DNA of 64,000 nt. Origin: Oxalobacteraceae bacterium. GTDB lineage: Bacteria; Pseudomonadota; Gammaproteobacteria; Burkholderiales; Burkholderiaceae_D. The notes under the pieces were generated by a model that worked only from the letters and a program-made list of their open reading frames with translations, had not been told where the DNA came from and did not search any database. The DNA is taken from the NCBI GenBank assembly GCA_021151485.1, contig JAGKXB010000006.1, positions 6,492 through 70,491 of the forward strand, written 5' to 3'. This document shows, piece after piece, positions 28,311 through 38,997 of this stretch; position 1 is the stretch's first letter, and each line of letters begins with the position of its first letter. The position numbers and the translations under genes were made by a program.

Positions 28311-29285
28311 ATGACTAAAACGACTTTTCTTCAGTTTGAGCAACCTATTGCAGAGCTGGAATCAAAAATTGAAGATTTACGCTTTGTGCAAGATGATTCT
28401 GCGGTTGATATTTCAGAGGAAATTGATCGTCTTGCGAAAAAAAGTCAGCAATTGACGAAAGATATTTACGCCAAATTAACACCTTGGCAGATATCGCAAA
28501 TTGCACGTCATCCGCAGCGGCCATACACCATGGATTATGTGCAGCATATTTTTACTGATTTTCATGAATTGCATGGTGATCGTACTTATGCGGATGATTT
28601 GTCTATTGTCGGTGGTTTGGCGCGTTTTAATGGTCAGGCATGTATGGTAATCGGTCATCAAAAAGGGCGTGATACTAAAGAGCGTGCTTTGCGCAATTTT
28701 GGTATGCCTAAGCCAGAGGGGTATCGTAAGGCAATGCGTTTGATGAAGTTGGCTGAGAAATTCAATTTGCCAATTTTTACTTTTATCGATACACCAGGCG
28801 CGTTTCCTGGTATTGACGCCGAAGAGCGTGGGCAATCTGAGGCGATTGGTCATAATTTATATGTCATGGCGGAGCTGAAAGTGCCTCTGATCGCCACCAT
28901 TATTGGCGAAGGTGGTTCTGGCGGCGCGCTTGCGATTGCAGTTGGTGATGCGGTGTTGATGTTGCAGCATGCCACTTATTCGGTGATTTCGCCTGAAGGT
29001 TGTGCTTCGATTCTTTGGAAAACGGCTGAGCGTGCTTCTGATGCTGCGGAAGCCTTGGGATTGACAGCGCATCGTCTGAAAGCGATGGGGTTGGTTGATA
29101 AGATTGTTAACGAGCCATTGGGTGGCGCACATCGTGATGTCAAGCAGATGGCAGAGTTACTAAAACGCGCTTTGGCCGATGCTTTGCGCCAATTGCATGG
29201 TGTAAAAGTGAAAGACTTATTGGCGAATCGCCATGAAAAATTAATGAGTTATGGAAAATACAAGGATATGCCTCCTTCGGAATAA
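28311..29285 (+). CDS. accA: Acetyl-CoA carboxylase carboxyltransferase subunit alpha
   Basis: With AccD this subunit transfers CO2 from biotin to acetyl-CoA, giving malonyl-CoA for fatty acid synthesis. The 324 residues start with a coiled N-terminal helix ([15 protein letters not shown]), then the crotonase-fold core: [34 protein letters not shown], and [15 protein letters not shown] for the CoA/biotin oxyanion site. The length is normal. It is 50 bases after the glycosylase gene and 47 bases before tilS. Confidence 0.96.
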   Translation: MTKTTFLQFEQPIAELESKIEDLRFVQDDSAVDISEEIDRLAKKSQQLTKDIYAKLTPWQISQIARHPQRPYTMDYVQHIFTDFHELHGDRTYADDLSIVGGLARFNGQACMVIGHQKGRDTKERALRNFGMPKPEGYRKAMRLMKLAEKFNLPIFTFIDTPGAFPGIDAEERGQSEAIGHNLYVMAELKVPLIATIIGEGGSGGALAIAVGDAVLMLQHATYSVISPEGCASILWKTAERASDAAEALGLTAHRLKAMGLVDKIVNEPLGGAHRDVKQMAELLKRALADALRQLHGVKVKDLLANRHEKLMSYGKYKDMPPSE

Positions 29286-29332
29286 GACGTCGATTTGTTA
29301 TTTTTTATTGGCTATTGAGTTTGGAGTAGGTC

Positions 29333-30826
29333 GTGGAAAGTAAACCGGCATTGTCTGTAGTCAATGTTTTTGAATGCGCGCTAGAGGAAATCCTAGCGCG
29401 TTTTTTTATGGCGAAAAATGGTGGTGATACTGCGTCATCATTTTCATTAAAAGCACAAGAAATCACGATTGCTGTGGCTTATAGCGGTGGCTTGGATTCT
29501 TTGGCTTTGTTGTTATTGATGCAAGATTACGTGCGTCGTCACAGTACGAATGGCATGCAATATGCCGCCAAATATGCGATTAAGTTATTCGCTTTTCACA
29601 TTCACCACGGGCTAAGCCCACATGCCGATGTGTGGTTGGCACATAGTCAACAGGTGTGCGAACAGCTTGGCATTACGTTTAATCAGCAGAAAATTGTACT
29701 GAGTCAGAAAAATAAAACGGGTGTAGAAGAAGCGGCGCGTGTGGGGCGTTACGCTGCTTTGGGCGCCTTGTGTCAGCGTCATCAGGTGTCTTTGTTGTTA
29801 ACGGCACATCATCAAGATGATCAGGCTGAAACAGTGTTGCTGCAATTGTTGCGTGGTTCTGGCGTAGCGGGTTTGTCTGGTATGGATGCCCTTAATCGTG
29901 CACCGAATTTATTGCAGCATGCGGATTTATTCATGGCTAGACCGTTGCTCTCTTTGTCGCGTGCGCAATTGGAAGGTTTCATTGCTGGTCAGGAAATTTC
30001 TTACGTTCAGGATGAGTCGAATAACGATCCACGTTTCGCACGTAATGCCTTGCGTCATCAAGTCATGCCTTCTGTCGCAAGTTGTTTTCCTGGCTTTCAG
30101 GAACGCCTTGTTCGCACAGCTCAGCATGCGCAATCGGCGCAGCGTTTGTTGGATGAATTGGCGCAGCAGGATTTGCAGATTTGCCAAAAAGATGGCTGTC
30201 TGGATATTGAACAACTCACGCAATTGAGCGCGGTGAATAGCAGCGACAGGATGGATAACCTGCTGCGTTATTGGTTGGGCTTGCATGGTTGGCGTATGCC
30301 GTCGACGGCATGGTTGGCGGAAATGCGGAGTCAATTGTTGGGGGCCAAGGCGGATGCACAAATTTGTATTTCGCATCCTGATGGGCAGATTCGGCGTTAT
30401 CGCAATCGTATATTTTTGACCACTGAACAAGATTCAGAAGTGCTGAATAGCAAGCAGTCACTTGCGTTTCGTTGGCAAGGAGAAGCTCAGATTGCTTTTG
30501 CTGAGTATGGCGGGGTGCTGCATTTTGATGTGGCAGATGTGGGTCTTGATGTTGATTGGTTACGCAATCAACATTTGAGCATTGCCTATCGCCAGGGTGG
30601 TGAGCGATTAAAATTGGCGTGGAATCGACCAGGCAAGAATTTGAAACATCATTATCAAGCCTTGGGCGTTCCACCCTGGATGCGCAGCCGTTTGCCTATT
30701 GTGTCTAGCCAAGATCGCTTATTGTTTGCTGCTGGTATTGGGATGAATAGCCAGTATTGTAATCATGATAAAACGTCTGATCTTGAGGCTGAAAAGCGTA
30801 TTTGCCTGCGCTGGCAACTAGATTAA
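29333..30826 (+). CDS. tilS: tRNA(Ile)-lysidine synthase
   Basis: Converts C34 to lysidine in the CAU anticodon of a tRNA-Ile, allowing AUA decoding. The PP-loop SGGLDS is at residues 51-56 after VAY, followed by HIHHGLS and LTAHHQDDQAETVLLQLLRG. The C-terminal TilS substrate-binding domain (about 370-497) ends in WQLD. Initiation is at GTG 29333 with GGAG 7 bases upstream. The N-terminus runs about 45 residues before the P-loop, longer than E. coli TilS. Its stop lies 2 bases from the convergent rhlE stop. Confidence 0.93.
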   Translation: MESKPALSVVNVFECALEEILARFFMAKNGGDTASSFSLKAQEITIAVAYSGGLDSLALLLLMQDYVRRHSTNGMQYAAKYAIKLFAFHIHHGLSPHADVWLAHSQQVCEQLGITFNQQKIVLSQKNKTGVEEAARVGRYAALGALCQRHQVSLLLTAHHQDDQAETVLLQLLRGSGVAGLSGMDALNRAPNLLQHADLFMARPLLSLSRAQLEGFIAGQEISYVQDESNNDPRFARNALRHQVMPSVASCFPGFQERLVRTAQHAQSAQRLLDELAQQDLQICQKDGCLDIEQLTQLSAVNSSDRMDNLLRYWLGLHGWRMPSTAWLAEMRSQLLGAKADAQICISHPDGQIRRYRNRIFLTTEQDSEVLNSKQSLAFRWQGEAQIAFAEYGGVLHFDVADVGLDVDWLRNQHLSIAYRQGGERLKLAWNRPGKNLKHHYQALGVPPWMRSRLPIVSSQDRLLFAAGIGMNSQYCNHDKTSDLEAEKRICLRWQLD

Positions 30827-30828
30827 AA

Positions 30829-32169
30829 CTACTTGCCTCTCCCACCCGAGCGATGCGTGGCATTTGAGCGTGGAGAAAATTTTGCGGTTTTTGATCCTGA
30901 ACCACCCCTTGGTCCCGCAGATCGTGAATTGGCAACTTTGACTACGCCGCCTGTGGGTGGGCGTGGATTGCGATGGTGACCATTTCCGCTACGAAGTTGT
31001 ATGGGTTGCGCACGTGCATGAGGATCAGGTTCAAAGCCTGGAATGATTTCTTTGGGCAGCGATTGTTTGATCAACTTCTCTATGTTTTTCAACATTTCAT
31101 GCTCATCGACGCAGACTAGTGACACCGCTTCACCATTCGCACCAGCGCGGCCAGTACGGCCAATTCGATGCACATAATCTTCCGGAACATTAGGTAAATC
31201 GTAATTCACGACATGCGGTAATTGATCAATATCGATACCACGCGCCGCAATGTCGGTGGCGACTAACACTTGTAACGTCCCGTTTTTGAATTCAGTCAAT
31301 GCTTTGGTACGTGCAGTTTGGCTTTTGTTGCCATGAATCGCGATTGCACCGATGCTGTCACGGGCTAGCTGTTCGACCAGTTTGTTGGCACCGTGTTTGG
31401 TACGTGTAAATACCAATACCTGCGACCATTGTTTTGTTTTGATCAAATGACTAAGCATAGGGTGCTTACGATCACGGTCTACTGGATGTATTTTCTGGAC
31501 AATAATCTCAACGGTGGAATTGCGACGTGCAACTTCGATGGTGGCGGGATTGTTTAACAAGCCATTGGCGAGGGCTTTGATTTCGTCAGAGAAAGTGGCT
31601 GAGAACAATAAATTTTGCCGCTTTTTGGGTAAGGCCGCGAGAATTTTGCGTATATCTCTAATAAAACCCATGTCCAGCATGCGATCGGCCTCATCCAAAA
31701 CCAGAATCTCGATTTGATCAAGATTTACCGTACCTTGCTGCATGTGATCAAGTAGGCGACCTGGTGTGGCTACTAAAATATCCACACCTTGTTGCAGCAG
31801 TTTGATTTGCGGATTGATGCTGACGCCACCAAACATGACGGCTGAAGTCAGTGGCAGATATTTGCCATAAATGCGCACACTTTCTTCTACCTGTGCGGCT
31901 AATTCTCTGGTTGGTGTCAAAATCAAAGCGCGGATGGGGCGCTTTGATTTGTTATTGCTTGGTACTGCGGTATTGTTGGATAAACGATGCAAAACAGGCA
32001 GTGTAAATCCCGCTGTTTTGCCTGTCCCGGTTTGGGCGCCGGCAAGCAAATCATTGCCCGTTAGTACAGTGGGTATTGCTTGTGCTTGAATCGGAGTAGG
32101 GCTGGTGTAGCCATGATCAGCAATGGCGCGCAAGATAGCTTCGGACAAGCCGAGTTGAGTAAAAGACAT
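30829..32169 (-). CDS. rhlE: DEAD-box RNA helicase RhlE
   Basis: A 446-residue RNA helicase of the RhlE group. Motifs in order: Q motif ([13 protein letters not shown], 21-33), Walker A AQTGTGKT (45-52), PTREL, DEAD (159-162), SAT (about 191), and [21 protein letters not shown] with [10 protein letters not shown] in the second RecA domain. The C-terminal tail (about 375-446) is basic and Gly/Ser/Pro-rich, as usual for RhlE. It is 15 bases downstream of ubiG on the same strand, and convergent with tilS. Confidence 0.93.
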   Translation of the reverse strand: MSFTQLGLSEAILRAIADHGYTSPTPIQAQAIPTVLTGNDLLAGAQTGTGKTAGFTLPVLHRLSNNTAVPSNNKSKRPIRALILTPTRELAAQVEESVRIYGKYLPLTSAVMFGGVSINPQIKLLQQGVDILVATPGRLLDHMQQGTVNLDQIEILVLDEADRMLDMGFIRDIRKILAALPKKRQNLLFSATFSDEIKALANGLLNNPATIEVARRNSTVEIIVQKIHPVDRDRKHPMLSHLIKTKQWSQVLVFTRTKHGANKLVEQLARDSIGAIAIHGNKSQTARTKALTEFKNGTLQVLVATDIAARGIDIDQLPHVVNYDLPNVPEDYVHRIGRTGRAGANGEAVSLVCVDEHEMLKNIEKLIKQSLPKEIIPGFEPDPHARAQPIQLRSGNGHHRNPRPPTGGVVKVANSRSAGPRGGSGSKTAKFSPRSNATHRSGGRGK

Positions 32170-32184
32170 AATATTTTTAATTTT

Positions 32185-32886
32185 TCAATCGTTGTTATTA
32201 CTTTGACATGCCATCATGTAATTGACGCTGGTGTCTTGATTTAAAGAATATATTTTCAGTAAAGGGTTGTAGGTCATTCCTTTTAGTGCAGTTGTGCGCA
32301 AACCAGCGTTTCTAGTAAATTGGGATAGCTCTGCTGGCGTAATAAATTTTGCATAATCATGCGTGCCTTTGGGTAGCAGGCCTAATAGGTATTCGGCGCC
32401 AAGAATGGCAAATAGATAGGATTTCGGGTTGCGGTTAAGCGTAGAGAAAAATACGTAGCCTCCAGGTTTAACCAGCCTGGCGCAAGCTTGAACGATCGCG
32501 TCGGGGTTGGGTACGTGCTCCAGCATTTCCATGCAAGTCACTACATCATAATGATGGGGTTGGCGTACGGCTAATTCTTCTGCTGCCACCATTTCATAAT
32601 GAATTTGTATTCCTGATTCTAGACTGTGCAGGTCAGCGATTTTGAGTGCTTTTTCTGACAAATCAATTCCGGTCACATGTGCGCCTTTTTTTGCCATAGA
32701 TTCGGCCAAAATGCCACCACCACAACCGACATCTAGCACGGTTTTTCCGCTAAGTGCAACGTGAGCATTTATCCATTCTAATCGTAGAGGATTGATTTCA
32801 TGCAGAGGACGAAATTCCGAATTAGGATCCCACCAAAGATGCGCAAGCTTGCTGAATTTTTCTACTTCTAAAGAATCGACATTCAT
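32185..32886 (-). CDS. ubiG: Ubiquinone biosynthesis O-methyltransferase UbiG
   Basis: A SAM-dependent enzyme that carries out both O-methylations in ubiquinone synthesis. The 233 residues contain [26 protein letters not shown], the SAM-binding [16 protein letters not shown] and [15 protein letters not shown], all diagnostic of UbiG rather than UbiE. Near the C-terminus are [12 protein letters not shown] and GMTYNPL. The cluster ompA-type gene, ubiG, rhlE on the minus strand beside gyrA is typical of Oxalobacteraceae. An 18-bp palindrome lies just upstream of its start. Confidence 0.94.
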   Translation of the reverse strand: MNVDSLEVEKFSKLAHLWWDPNSEFRPLHEINPLRLEWINAHVALSGKTVLDVGCGGGILAESMAKKGAHVTGIDLSEKALKIADLHSLESGIQIHYEMVAAEELAVRQPHHYDVVTCMEMLEHVPNPDAIVQACARLVKPGGYVFFSTLNRNPKSYLFAILGAEYLLGLLPKGTHDYAKFITPAELSQFTRNAGLRTTALKGMTYNPLLKIYSLNQDTSVNYMMACQSNNND

Positions 32887-32929
32887 AATAGGAATAGTAA
32901 TGATAAGGATGGTGATAGGAGCGATAGTG

Positions 32930-32947
32930 ATTTTGCTATAGCAAAAT
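32930..32947. promoter_or_regulatory. 18-bp perfect palindrome upstream of ubiG
   Basis: ATTTTGCTATAGCAAAAT is identical on both strands and lies 44-61 bases before the ubiG start, between it and the ompA terminator. It is a candidate operator for ubiG-rhlE, with no recognised regulator. Confidence 0.5.
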
Positions 32948-32980
32948 AAATGACGTAAGCAGTGTAAAGGATGTGTAATA

Positions 32981-33006
32981 AAAAACCCCGCTAGGCGGGG
33001 TTTTTT
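32981..33006. terminator. Bidirectional intrinsic terminator after the OmpA-family gene
   Basis: CCCCGC-CTAG-type loop-GCGGGG with A residues to the left and six T residues to the right. On the minus strand it ends the ompA-family mRNA 38 bases after the stop codon and separates it from ubiG. Confidence 0.92.
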
Positions 33007-33043
33007 AATTGTGTATTACCTGCTTGTTGCATGTAATGACCAA

Positions 33044-33742
33044 TTATTTGGTGCGAGTACCGATGACTTCAACTTCTACGCGGCGATTTTTTGCACGGCC
33101 AGCAGCAGTTTTGTTATCAGCAACAGGTTGTTTTTCGCCTTTTCCTTCAGTGTAAACACGGTTAGCGTCTATACCTTTGGATACTAAATATTGCTTAACA
33201 GCTTCTGCACGGTGAATGGATAATTTTTGATTGTAGTTAGCAGAACCAACGGAGTCGGTATGACCAACTGCAACAATGACTTCTAAATCCATGCCTTGCA
33301 ATTTCGCAGCAACTTCATCGAGCTTAGCTTTTCCTTCTGTTTTTAACGCGGATTTATCAAAATCAAAAAATGCGTCGGCAGCAAAGGAAACTTTTTCAGA
33401 AACTGGCGCTGGAGCTGGTTTTGCTACAGGTGTCGGGGCAGGTGCTGGAGCTGGAGCAGGTGCCGGGGCAGGTGCCGGGGCAGGTGTTGGCGCTGGTGCG
33501 GCAACAACTGGAGCTGGCTTAGGTAGTTCGCCATCGCAACCAGGAATTGCCTCTTCCATATTCCAAAAACCTGTGCGCCAGCAATTTCCTACTGGATTAC
33601 GAGCAACAACACCGCGGTTATCCAAGACGTAAGCGTTTGTATTGGCTGAACTTGGTGCTTTGATATCTTTTATTTCCTGTGCAGAAGCAGACAGAGCAAC
33701 GAGCGCAGATGCGGCGAAAACCAGTTTAGCGATTGTATTCAT
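33044..33742 (-). CDS. OmpA-family outer-membrane/peptidoglycan-binding protein
   Basis: The start at 33742 has an AGGAAAA ribosome-binding site and yields a signal peptide (MNTIAKLVFAASALVALSASAQ, cleaved near residue 21); the upstream ATG at 33769 would spoil it. The 232-residue protein lacks an eight-strand barrel. Residues 22-70 hold a short region with a CWRTGFWNMEEAIPGC Cys pair, then an Ala/Pro repeat linker (about 70-110, coded by near-identical 6-base units) and a full OmpA-C domain (about 120-232; GHTDSVGSANYNQKLSIHRA) that binds diaminopimelate. It probably tethers the outer membrane to peptidoglycan. Confidence 0.9.
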   Translation of the reverse strand: MNTIAKLVFAASALVALSASAQEIKDIKAPSSANTNAYVLDNRGVVARNPVGNCWRTGFWNMEEAIPGCDGELPKPAPVVAAPAPTPAPAPAPAPAPAPAPAPTPVAKPAPAPVSEKVSFAADAFFDFDKSALKTEGKAKLDEVAAKLQGMDLEVIVAVGHTDSVGSANYNQKLSIHRAEAVKQYLVSKGIDANRVYTEGKGEKQPVADNKTAAGRAKNRRVEVEVIGTRTK

Positions 33743-33901
33743 ATTTTTCCTATTAGGTTGAGCGATCATCTACAAAAAATATTTGTGGAAAATCACGTTA
33801 GATATTCTTTGACACTACCGCCTAGGATGATAACACGTAGTTCAAGTTGTTATAAAGCACAAGTTTAAGTGTGCGTCAGCAACGAAGCTAATAGGCATGC
33901 A

Positions 33902-33910
33902 TGTTAAAAT
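33902..33910 (+). promoter_or_regulatory. Extended -10 promoter candidate for gyrA
   Basis: TGTTAAAAT fits the extended -10 pattern TGnTAnnnT and lies 90 bases before the gyrA start. No good -35 is seen, as is usual for extended -10 promoters. The same TGnTAAAAT string recurs upstream of purM and the DUF2889 gene. Confidence 0.4.
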
Positions 33911-33999
33911 GAGCGGGTTTGTCTACCGTTATTGTTGATTTTGCAATGGCGGTTTTGATTTCCAATTTACCTCGTTAATAAAGATTTGTCGGCTCTCCA

Positions 34000-36645
34000 A
34001 TGGATCAATTCGCAAAAGAAACTATCCCCATTTCCTTAGAAGAAGAGATGCGCAAAAGCTACCTCGATTATGCGATGAGCGTGATTGTGGGCCGTGCTTT
34101 GCCAGACGTGCGTGATGGTTTAAAGCCTGTGCATCGCCGCGTCCTTTTTGCCATGCATGAAATGAACAACGTCTGGAATCGCCCTTACGTCAAATGCGCA
34201 CGTGTAGTCGGTGAAGTGATGGGTAAATACCATCCTCATGGTGATCAGTCGATTTACGACACCTTGGTGCGGATGGCGCAGGATTTTTCCTTGCGTTACA
34301 CCTTGGTGGATGGACAGGGTAACTTTGGTTCGGTGGATGGCGATAATGCTGCGGCGATGCGTTACACAGAGTGTCGTTTGGACAAAATTGCTAGTGAAAT
34401 TTTGGCAGATATTGAAAAAGACACGGTCGATTTCGTTCCCAACTATGATGGCAAGGAAAAAGAGCCATCCGTATTGCCGACCAAACTGCCCAATTTGCTG
34501 ATCAACGGTTCTTCCGGGATTGCGGTTGGTATGGCGACTAATATTCCGCCGCACAACATTACTGAGGTCATCCAAGGCGCGTTGCATTTATTGCACAACG
34601 TTGATTGCACGATTGATGAATTGATTGACCTTATTCCTGCACCTGATTTCCCGACTGCCGGCATTATTTACGGCGTTGCTGGTGTACGTGATGGTTATCG
34701 TACTGGTCGTGGTCGGATTGTGATGCGTGCTAAGACGCATTTTGAAGAATTCGGCAAAGAAGGTCGTACCGCCATTATCGTCGATGAGTTGCCCTATCAA
34801 GTGAATAAAAAATCCTTGCTGGAACGCATCGCTGAAAACGTGAGAGACAAGAAGCTCGACGGTATTTCTGATATTCGAGATGAGTCGGATAAATCCGGTA
34901 TGCGCGTGGTGATTGAGTTAAAACGCAACGAAGTACCCGATGTTGTTCTCAATAATCTCTACAAACAAACTCAGTTGCAAGATACGTTTGGCATGAATAT
35001 GGTGGCGTTGGTCAATGGCCAACCTAAGTTGCTGAATTTGAAGCAAATGCTGGAATGCTTTTTGTCGCATCGACGTGAAGTGGTGACACGTCGTACCGTA
35101 TTTGAGTTGCGCAAAGCGCGTGAGCGTGGTCATGTGTTGGAAGGTTTGGCGGTTGCATTGGCGAATATCGATGATTTCATTGCGATCATTAAAGCTGCGC
35201 CTACGCCACCGATTGCGAAACAAGAATTGATGTTGCGCGCCTGGGATTCTTCCATGGTGCGTGAAATGTTGGCGCGTACCAGTGCCGATAATGCGGGTGG
35301 AATTGAGGCTTTCCGCCCTGAAAATTTGCCTAAACATTACGGTATCCAACCTGATGGTTTGTACAAATTGTCTGATGATCAGGCGCAGGAAATTTTGCAA
35401 ATGCGCTTGCAACGTTTGACTGGTTTGGAACAAGACAAGATCGTCAATGAATACAAAGAAGTGATGGCGCAAATCGCTGATTTGTTGGATATTTTATCCA
35501 AGCCAGAGCGCGTCACTCGCATCATTTCTGATGAATTGACAATAGTAAAAAATGAGTATGGCGAAGGCTCGAAAGATGTACGTCGCTCGCAAATCGAACT
35601 CAATGCCAACGATTTAGAAACGGAAGATTTGATTACGCCGCAAGACATGGTGGTGACCTTGTCGCATACCGGTTATATGAAATCGCAACCCGTTTCAGAA
35701 TACCGGGCGCAAAAGCGTGGTGGTCGTGGCAAGCAAGCGATGGCAACCAAGGATGATGATTGGATTGATCATTTGTTTATTGCCAACACACATGATTACA
35801 TTTTGTGTTTTTCCGATCATGGGCGCGTGTATTGGTTGAAAGTCTGGGAAGTGCCGCAGGGTTCGCGCAATTCGCGTGGTAAACCTATCGTCAATATGTT
35901 CCCGTTGCAGGAAGATGAAAAAGTCACTGTGATTCTGCCGGTTTCTGGTGAGAACCGCAGCTTCCCAGATGATCGTTATATTTTCATGGCGACTAGCTTG
36001 GGTACTGTTAAAAAGACACCGTTGTCAGACTTTAGCAATCCACGTAAGGCGGGGATCATTGCCGTTGCGTTGGATGAAGGTGATTTCTTGATTGGCGCGG
36101 CATTAACCGATGGCGCGCATGACGTCATGCTGTTTTCTGATGCCGGCAAAGCGGTGCGTTTTGATGAAAATGACGTGCGTCCAATGGGCCGTACTGCGCG
36201 CGGTGTGCGTGGTATGAACTTGGATGAAACGCAACAAGTCATTGCCTTGCTGGTGGCGGAAAATGAACAGCAATCAGTCTTGACGGCAACTGAAAACGGT
36301 TACGGCAAACGCACGCCAATTACGGAATACACGCGTCATGGTCGTGGCACCAAGGGCATGATTGCGATTCAAACCAGTGAACGTAATGGCAAAGTGGTGG
36401 CGGCGACTTTAGTTGAGCCAACCGATGAAATTATGCTGATTACAACTGGTGGTGTCTTGATCCGTACCCGTGTTTCTGAAATTCGTGAAATGGGACGTGC
36501 GACGCAGGGTGTGACTTTGATTTCCGTCGAGGATGGCAGCAAGTTGAGTGGTTTGCAACGTGTGGTGGAATCGGATGTTGAGTCTGATACGGAATCCGAG
36601 AGCGAGGCTGACGTAGATTCTGCTGCAGATCAATTGGAGTCGTAA
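34000..36645 (+). CDS. gyrA: DNA gyrase subunit A
   Basis: The strand-cutting subunit of gyrase, 881 residues. The catalytic tyrosine is Y122 ([10 protein letters not shown]), numbering exactly as in E. coli. The quinolone-resistance region reads [12 protein letters not shown] at 78-89, so position 83 is Gln (Ser in E. coli) while Asp87 is kept. The C-terminal beta-pinwheel (about 535-850) includes the GyrA box QKRGGRGKQ, followed by a strongly acidic tail ([17 protein letters not shown]). serC begins 5 bases after the stop, so gyrA heads the serC-pheA-hisC-tyrA unit. Confidence 0.97.
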   Translation: MDQFAKETIPISLEEEMRKSYLDYAMSVIVGRALPDVRDGLKPVHRRVLFAMHEMNNVWNRPYVKCARVVGEVMGKYHPHGDQSIYDTLVRMAQDFSLRYTLVDGQGNFGSVDGDNAAAMRYTECRLDKIASEILADIEKDTVDFVPNYDGKEKEPSVLPTKLPNLLINGSSGIAVGMATNIPPHNITEVIQGALHLLHNVDCTIDELIDLIPAPDFPTAGIIYGVAGVRDGYRTGRGRIVMRAKTHFEEFGKEGRTAIIVDELPYQVNKKSLLERIAENVRDKKLDGISDIRDESDKSGMRVVIELKRNEVPDVVLNNLYKQTQLQDTFGMNMVALVNGQPKLLNLKQMLECFLSHRREVVTRRTVFELRKARERGHVLEGLAVALANIDDFIAIIKAAPTPPIAKQELMLRAWDSSMVREMLARTSADNAGGIEAFRPENLPKHYGIQPDGLYKLSDDQAQEILQMRLQRLTGLEQDKIVNEYKEVMAQIADLLDILSKPERVTRIISDELTIVKNEYGEGSKDVRRSQIELNANDLETEDLITPQDMVVTLSHTGYMKSQPVSEYRAQKRGGRGKQAMATKDDDWIDHLFIANTHDYILCFSDHGRVYWLKVWEVPQGSRNSRGKPIVNMFPLQEDEKVTVILPVSGENRSFPDDRYIFMATSLGTVKKTPLSDFSNPRKAGIIAVALDEGDFLIGAALTDGAHDVMLFSDAGKAVRFDENDVRPMGRTARGVRGMNLDETQQVIALLVAENEQQSVLTATENGYGKRTPITEYTRHGRGTKGMIAIQTSERNGKVVAATLVEPTDEIMLITTGGVLIRTRVSEIREMGRATQGVTLISVEDGSKLSGLQRVVESDVESDTESESEADVDSAADQLES

Positions 36646-36650
36646 GCGCT

Positions 36651-37748
36651 ATGACAACACCTATTTATAATTTTTCTCCTGGTCCGGCGCTTTTGCCGCC
36701 AGAAGTATTGCAACAAGCGGCAGCAGAAATGGTGAATTGGCATGGCAGTGGCATGTCAGTGATGGAAATGAGCCATCGTGGTAAAGAATTCATGTCGATT
36801 TTGGAAAGTGCGCAAAGAGATTTACGTACTTTGCTGAATGTGCCATCGAATTACAAAATTCTTTTCATGCAGGGTGGAGCGTTAGCCGAAAATGCCATCA
36901 TTCCAATGAATTTAGTGGGGCGTGTGAGTCCGCAGCCAGCGACGATTGATTTTATTCACACGGGTGCGTGGTCAGGAAAATCAATCAAAGAAGCAGCTAA
37001 ATACGCCAAGGTCAATGTTGCAGCTTCTTCTGAAGGACAAAAATTCCAGACCATTCCAGATCGTGCATTGTGGCAATTGTCCAAAGATGCAGCTTATTTA
37101 CATATTTGCAGCAATGAAACCATAGACGGGCTTGAGTACCATTTCACGCCTGATGTGGGGGATGTGCCCCTGGTGGCGGATATGTCATCGCATATCTTGT
37201 CTCGTGTGATTGATGTTTCTCGCTATGGTGTAATTTTTGCGGGTGCCCAAAAGAATATTGGCCCAGCCGGTCTTACCATCGTGATTGTCCGAGAAGATTT
37301 GATCGGCCACGCTTTGCCATATTGTCCTTCTGCGTTTGACTGGAAAATCGTGGCAGACAACGATTCCATGTACAACACGCCGCCGACTTATGCGATTTAT
37401 ATCGCTGGTTTGGTATTTCAATGGTTGTTGCGCCAAGGTGGCGTGGCGGTGATGGAGCAAAAAAATATTGCCAAAGCAGCGTTGTTGTATGACTACTTAG
37501 ATTCGACCAATTTTTATCGCAATGACGTAGCCAAAGATTGTCGTTCACGTATGAACGCTCCTTTTTTCTTGCGTGATGAATCGTTAAACGACGCTTTCTT
37601 GGCGGGTGCAAAAGAAGCAGGCTTGGTGCAATTGAAGGGCCATAAATCGGTCGGCGGAATGCGGGCGTCGATTTATAACGCCATGCCAATCGAAGGCATA
37701 GAAGCATTGCTGGCTTATATGCGAAAGTTTGCGGATAAAAACGCTTAA
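36651..37748 (+). CDS. serC: Phosphoserine aminotransferase
   Basis: A PLP enzyme making phosphoserine from 3-phosphohydroxypyruvate, and it also serves pyridoxal synthesis. The 365-residue product starts [17 protein letters not shown]; the PLP lysine is in [13 protein letters not shown] (about residue 203). [11 protein letters not shown] and the phosphate-binding [14 protein letters not shown] near the C-terminus are present. It follows gyrA by 5 bases; pheA comes 108 bases downstream after a C/T-rich repeat. Confidence 0.96.
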   Translation: MTTPIYNFSPGPALLPPEVLQQAAAEMVNWHGSGMSVMEMSHRGKEFMSILESAQRDLRTLLNVPSNYKILFMQGGALAENAIIPMNLVGRVSPQPATIDFIHTGAWSGKSIKEAAKYAKVNVAASSEGQKFQTIPDRALWQLSKDAAYLHICSNETIDGLEYHFTPDVGDVPLVADMSSHILSRVIDVSRYGVIFAGAQKNIGPAGLTIVIVREDLIGHALPYCPSAFDWKIVADNDSMYNTPPTYAIYIAGLVFQWLLRQGGVAVMEQKNIAKAALLYDYLDSTNFYRNDVAKDCRSRMNAPFFLRDESLNDAFLAGAKEAGLVQLKGHKSVGGMRASIYNAMPIEGIEALLAYMRKFADKNA

Positions 37749-37752
37749 TTTG

Positions 37753-37807
37753 CTCCCTCTCCCTCTCCCTAGCCCTTGTATGCTCTCCCGCTGATGTGGG
37801 AGAGGGG
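37753..37807. repeat. CT-rich palindromic repeat between serC and pheA
   Basis: A CTCCCTCTCCCTCTCCCTAG tract is followed by a hairpin (CTCTCCC at 37783-37789, GGGAGAG at 37798-37804); the tract can also pair with the right arm. It resembles the CCCTCTCCC/GGGAGAGGG repeats scattered through many proteobacterial genomes and is unlike the other repeats of this window. Confidence 0.7.
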
Positions 37808-37856
37808 ATTAAACAAGTAGTTTTAGCTTTTTCCACTGAATTAACACTAAATAAAC

Positions 37857-38930
37857 ATGGATGACAAACTCAAACCCTTGCGTGCGCAGATTGATCAAAT
37901 TGATGAACAAATCCTCGATTTATTAAATCGCCGTGCCTGTGTGGCGCAACAAGTGGGTCATGTCAAAGCTGTTGAGAATGCACCCGTGTTTCGTCCTGAG
38001 CGCGAGGCGCAGGTGTTGGCGGGTGTGGCAGAACGTAATCCTGGCCCGATGAAAAACGTGGATGTGCAGGCGGTTTTTCGGGAAATTATGTCCGCTTGCC
38101 GTGCTTTGGAAAGACGGGTGGTGGTTGCTTATTTAGGTCCAGTTGGCACGTTTAGTGAGCAAGCGGTGTATCAGCAATTTGGTCATGCTGTGCAGGGTTT
38201 GCCTTGCGCGTCGATTGATGAAGTGTTTCGTGCTACCGAAACCGGAGCGGCGGATTTTGGCGTAGTGCCGGCTGAAAATTCGAGCGAAGGTGTGGTCAAT
38301 CGTACTTTGGATTTGCTATTGCAAACAACTTTGTCCATTTGTGGTGAAGTGGTGTTGCTGGTACGGCATAACTTGATGAGTCAATCGGGTCGCATGGATG
38401 GCGTGACGTGCATTGCTGCGCATACCCAGGCATTGGCGCAATGTCAAAACTGGCTGAATCAACATTATCCTGATACCGAACGCAAAGCACTGGTGTCGAA
38501 CGCGGAAGCAGCGCGTATTGCTGGCGAGGATCCGACAATGGCGGCGATTGCCAGCGAAGCAGCGGGGCATACTTATCGATTGCAAGTGGTGCAGTCGCAT
38601 ATTCAGGATGACGCGCATAACCGTACTCGTTTTGTCGTGCTCGGCCAGCAGCAGGTGATGCCTAGTGGCAAAGATAAAACTTCGCTGGTGCTGTCGGTCC
38701 CGAATAAGGCTGGTGCCGTGTATGGCTTGCTTGCTCCCTTAGCACAGTATGGTGTTTCCATGACACGTTTTGAGTCGCGCCCGGCGCGCATGGGGGGCTG
38801 GGAATACTATTTTTATGTGGATATCGAAGGCCATGTGCAAGATGAAAAAGTGGCGCAGGCATTGGCAGAGTTGAAGCAGCAGGCTGCTTTCTTCAAAATC
38901 CTGGGTTCCTATCCTTTGGCGTTGCAATAA
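37857..38930 (+). CDS. pheA: Bifunctional chorismate mutase/prephenate dehydratase
   Basis: The P-protein for phenylalanine synthesis. An AroQ-type chorismate mutase occupies residues 1-90 (LRAQIDQIDEQILDLLNRRA), the dehydratase about 95-270 (VAYLGPVGTFSEQAV, VVPAENSSEGVVNRTLDLL, the catalytic T-R-F in NRTRFVVLG) and an ACT regulatory domain about 280-355 with the ESRP loop that binds Phe. It is 357 residues, normal length. It lies between serC and hisC in the order conserved in betaproteobacteria, so feedback by Phe through ACT is expected. Confidence 0.95.
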   Translation: MDDKLKPLRAQIDQIDEQILDLLNRRACVAQQVGHVKAVENAPVFRPEREAQVLAGVAERNPGPMKNVDVQAVFREIMSACRALERRVVVAYLGPVGTFSEQAVYQQFGHAVQGLPCASIDEVFRATETGAADFGVVPAENSSEGVVNRTLDLLLQTTLSICGEVVLLVRHNLMSQSGRMDGVTCIAAHTQALAQCQNWLNQHYPDTERKALVSNAEAARIAGEDPTMAAIASEAAGHTYRLQVVQSHIQDDAHNRTRFVVLGQQQVMPSGKDKTSLVLSVPNKAGAVYGLLAPLAQYGVSMTRFESRPARMGGWEYYFYVDIEGHVQDEKVAQALAELKQQAAFFKILGSYPLALQ

Positions 38931-38997
38931 AGTTTTTTTCATTCTCTTCTCTTATCTTTAATTACCTTTAATTACCTTTAATTTACTTATTTTTCCC

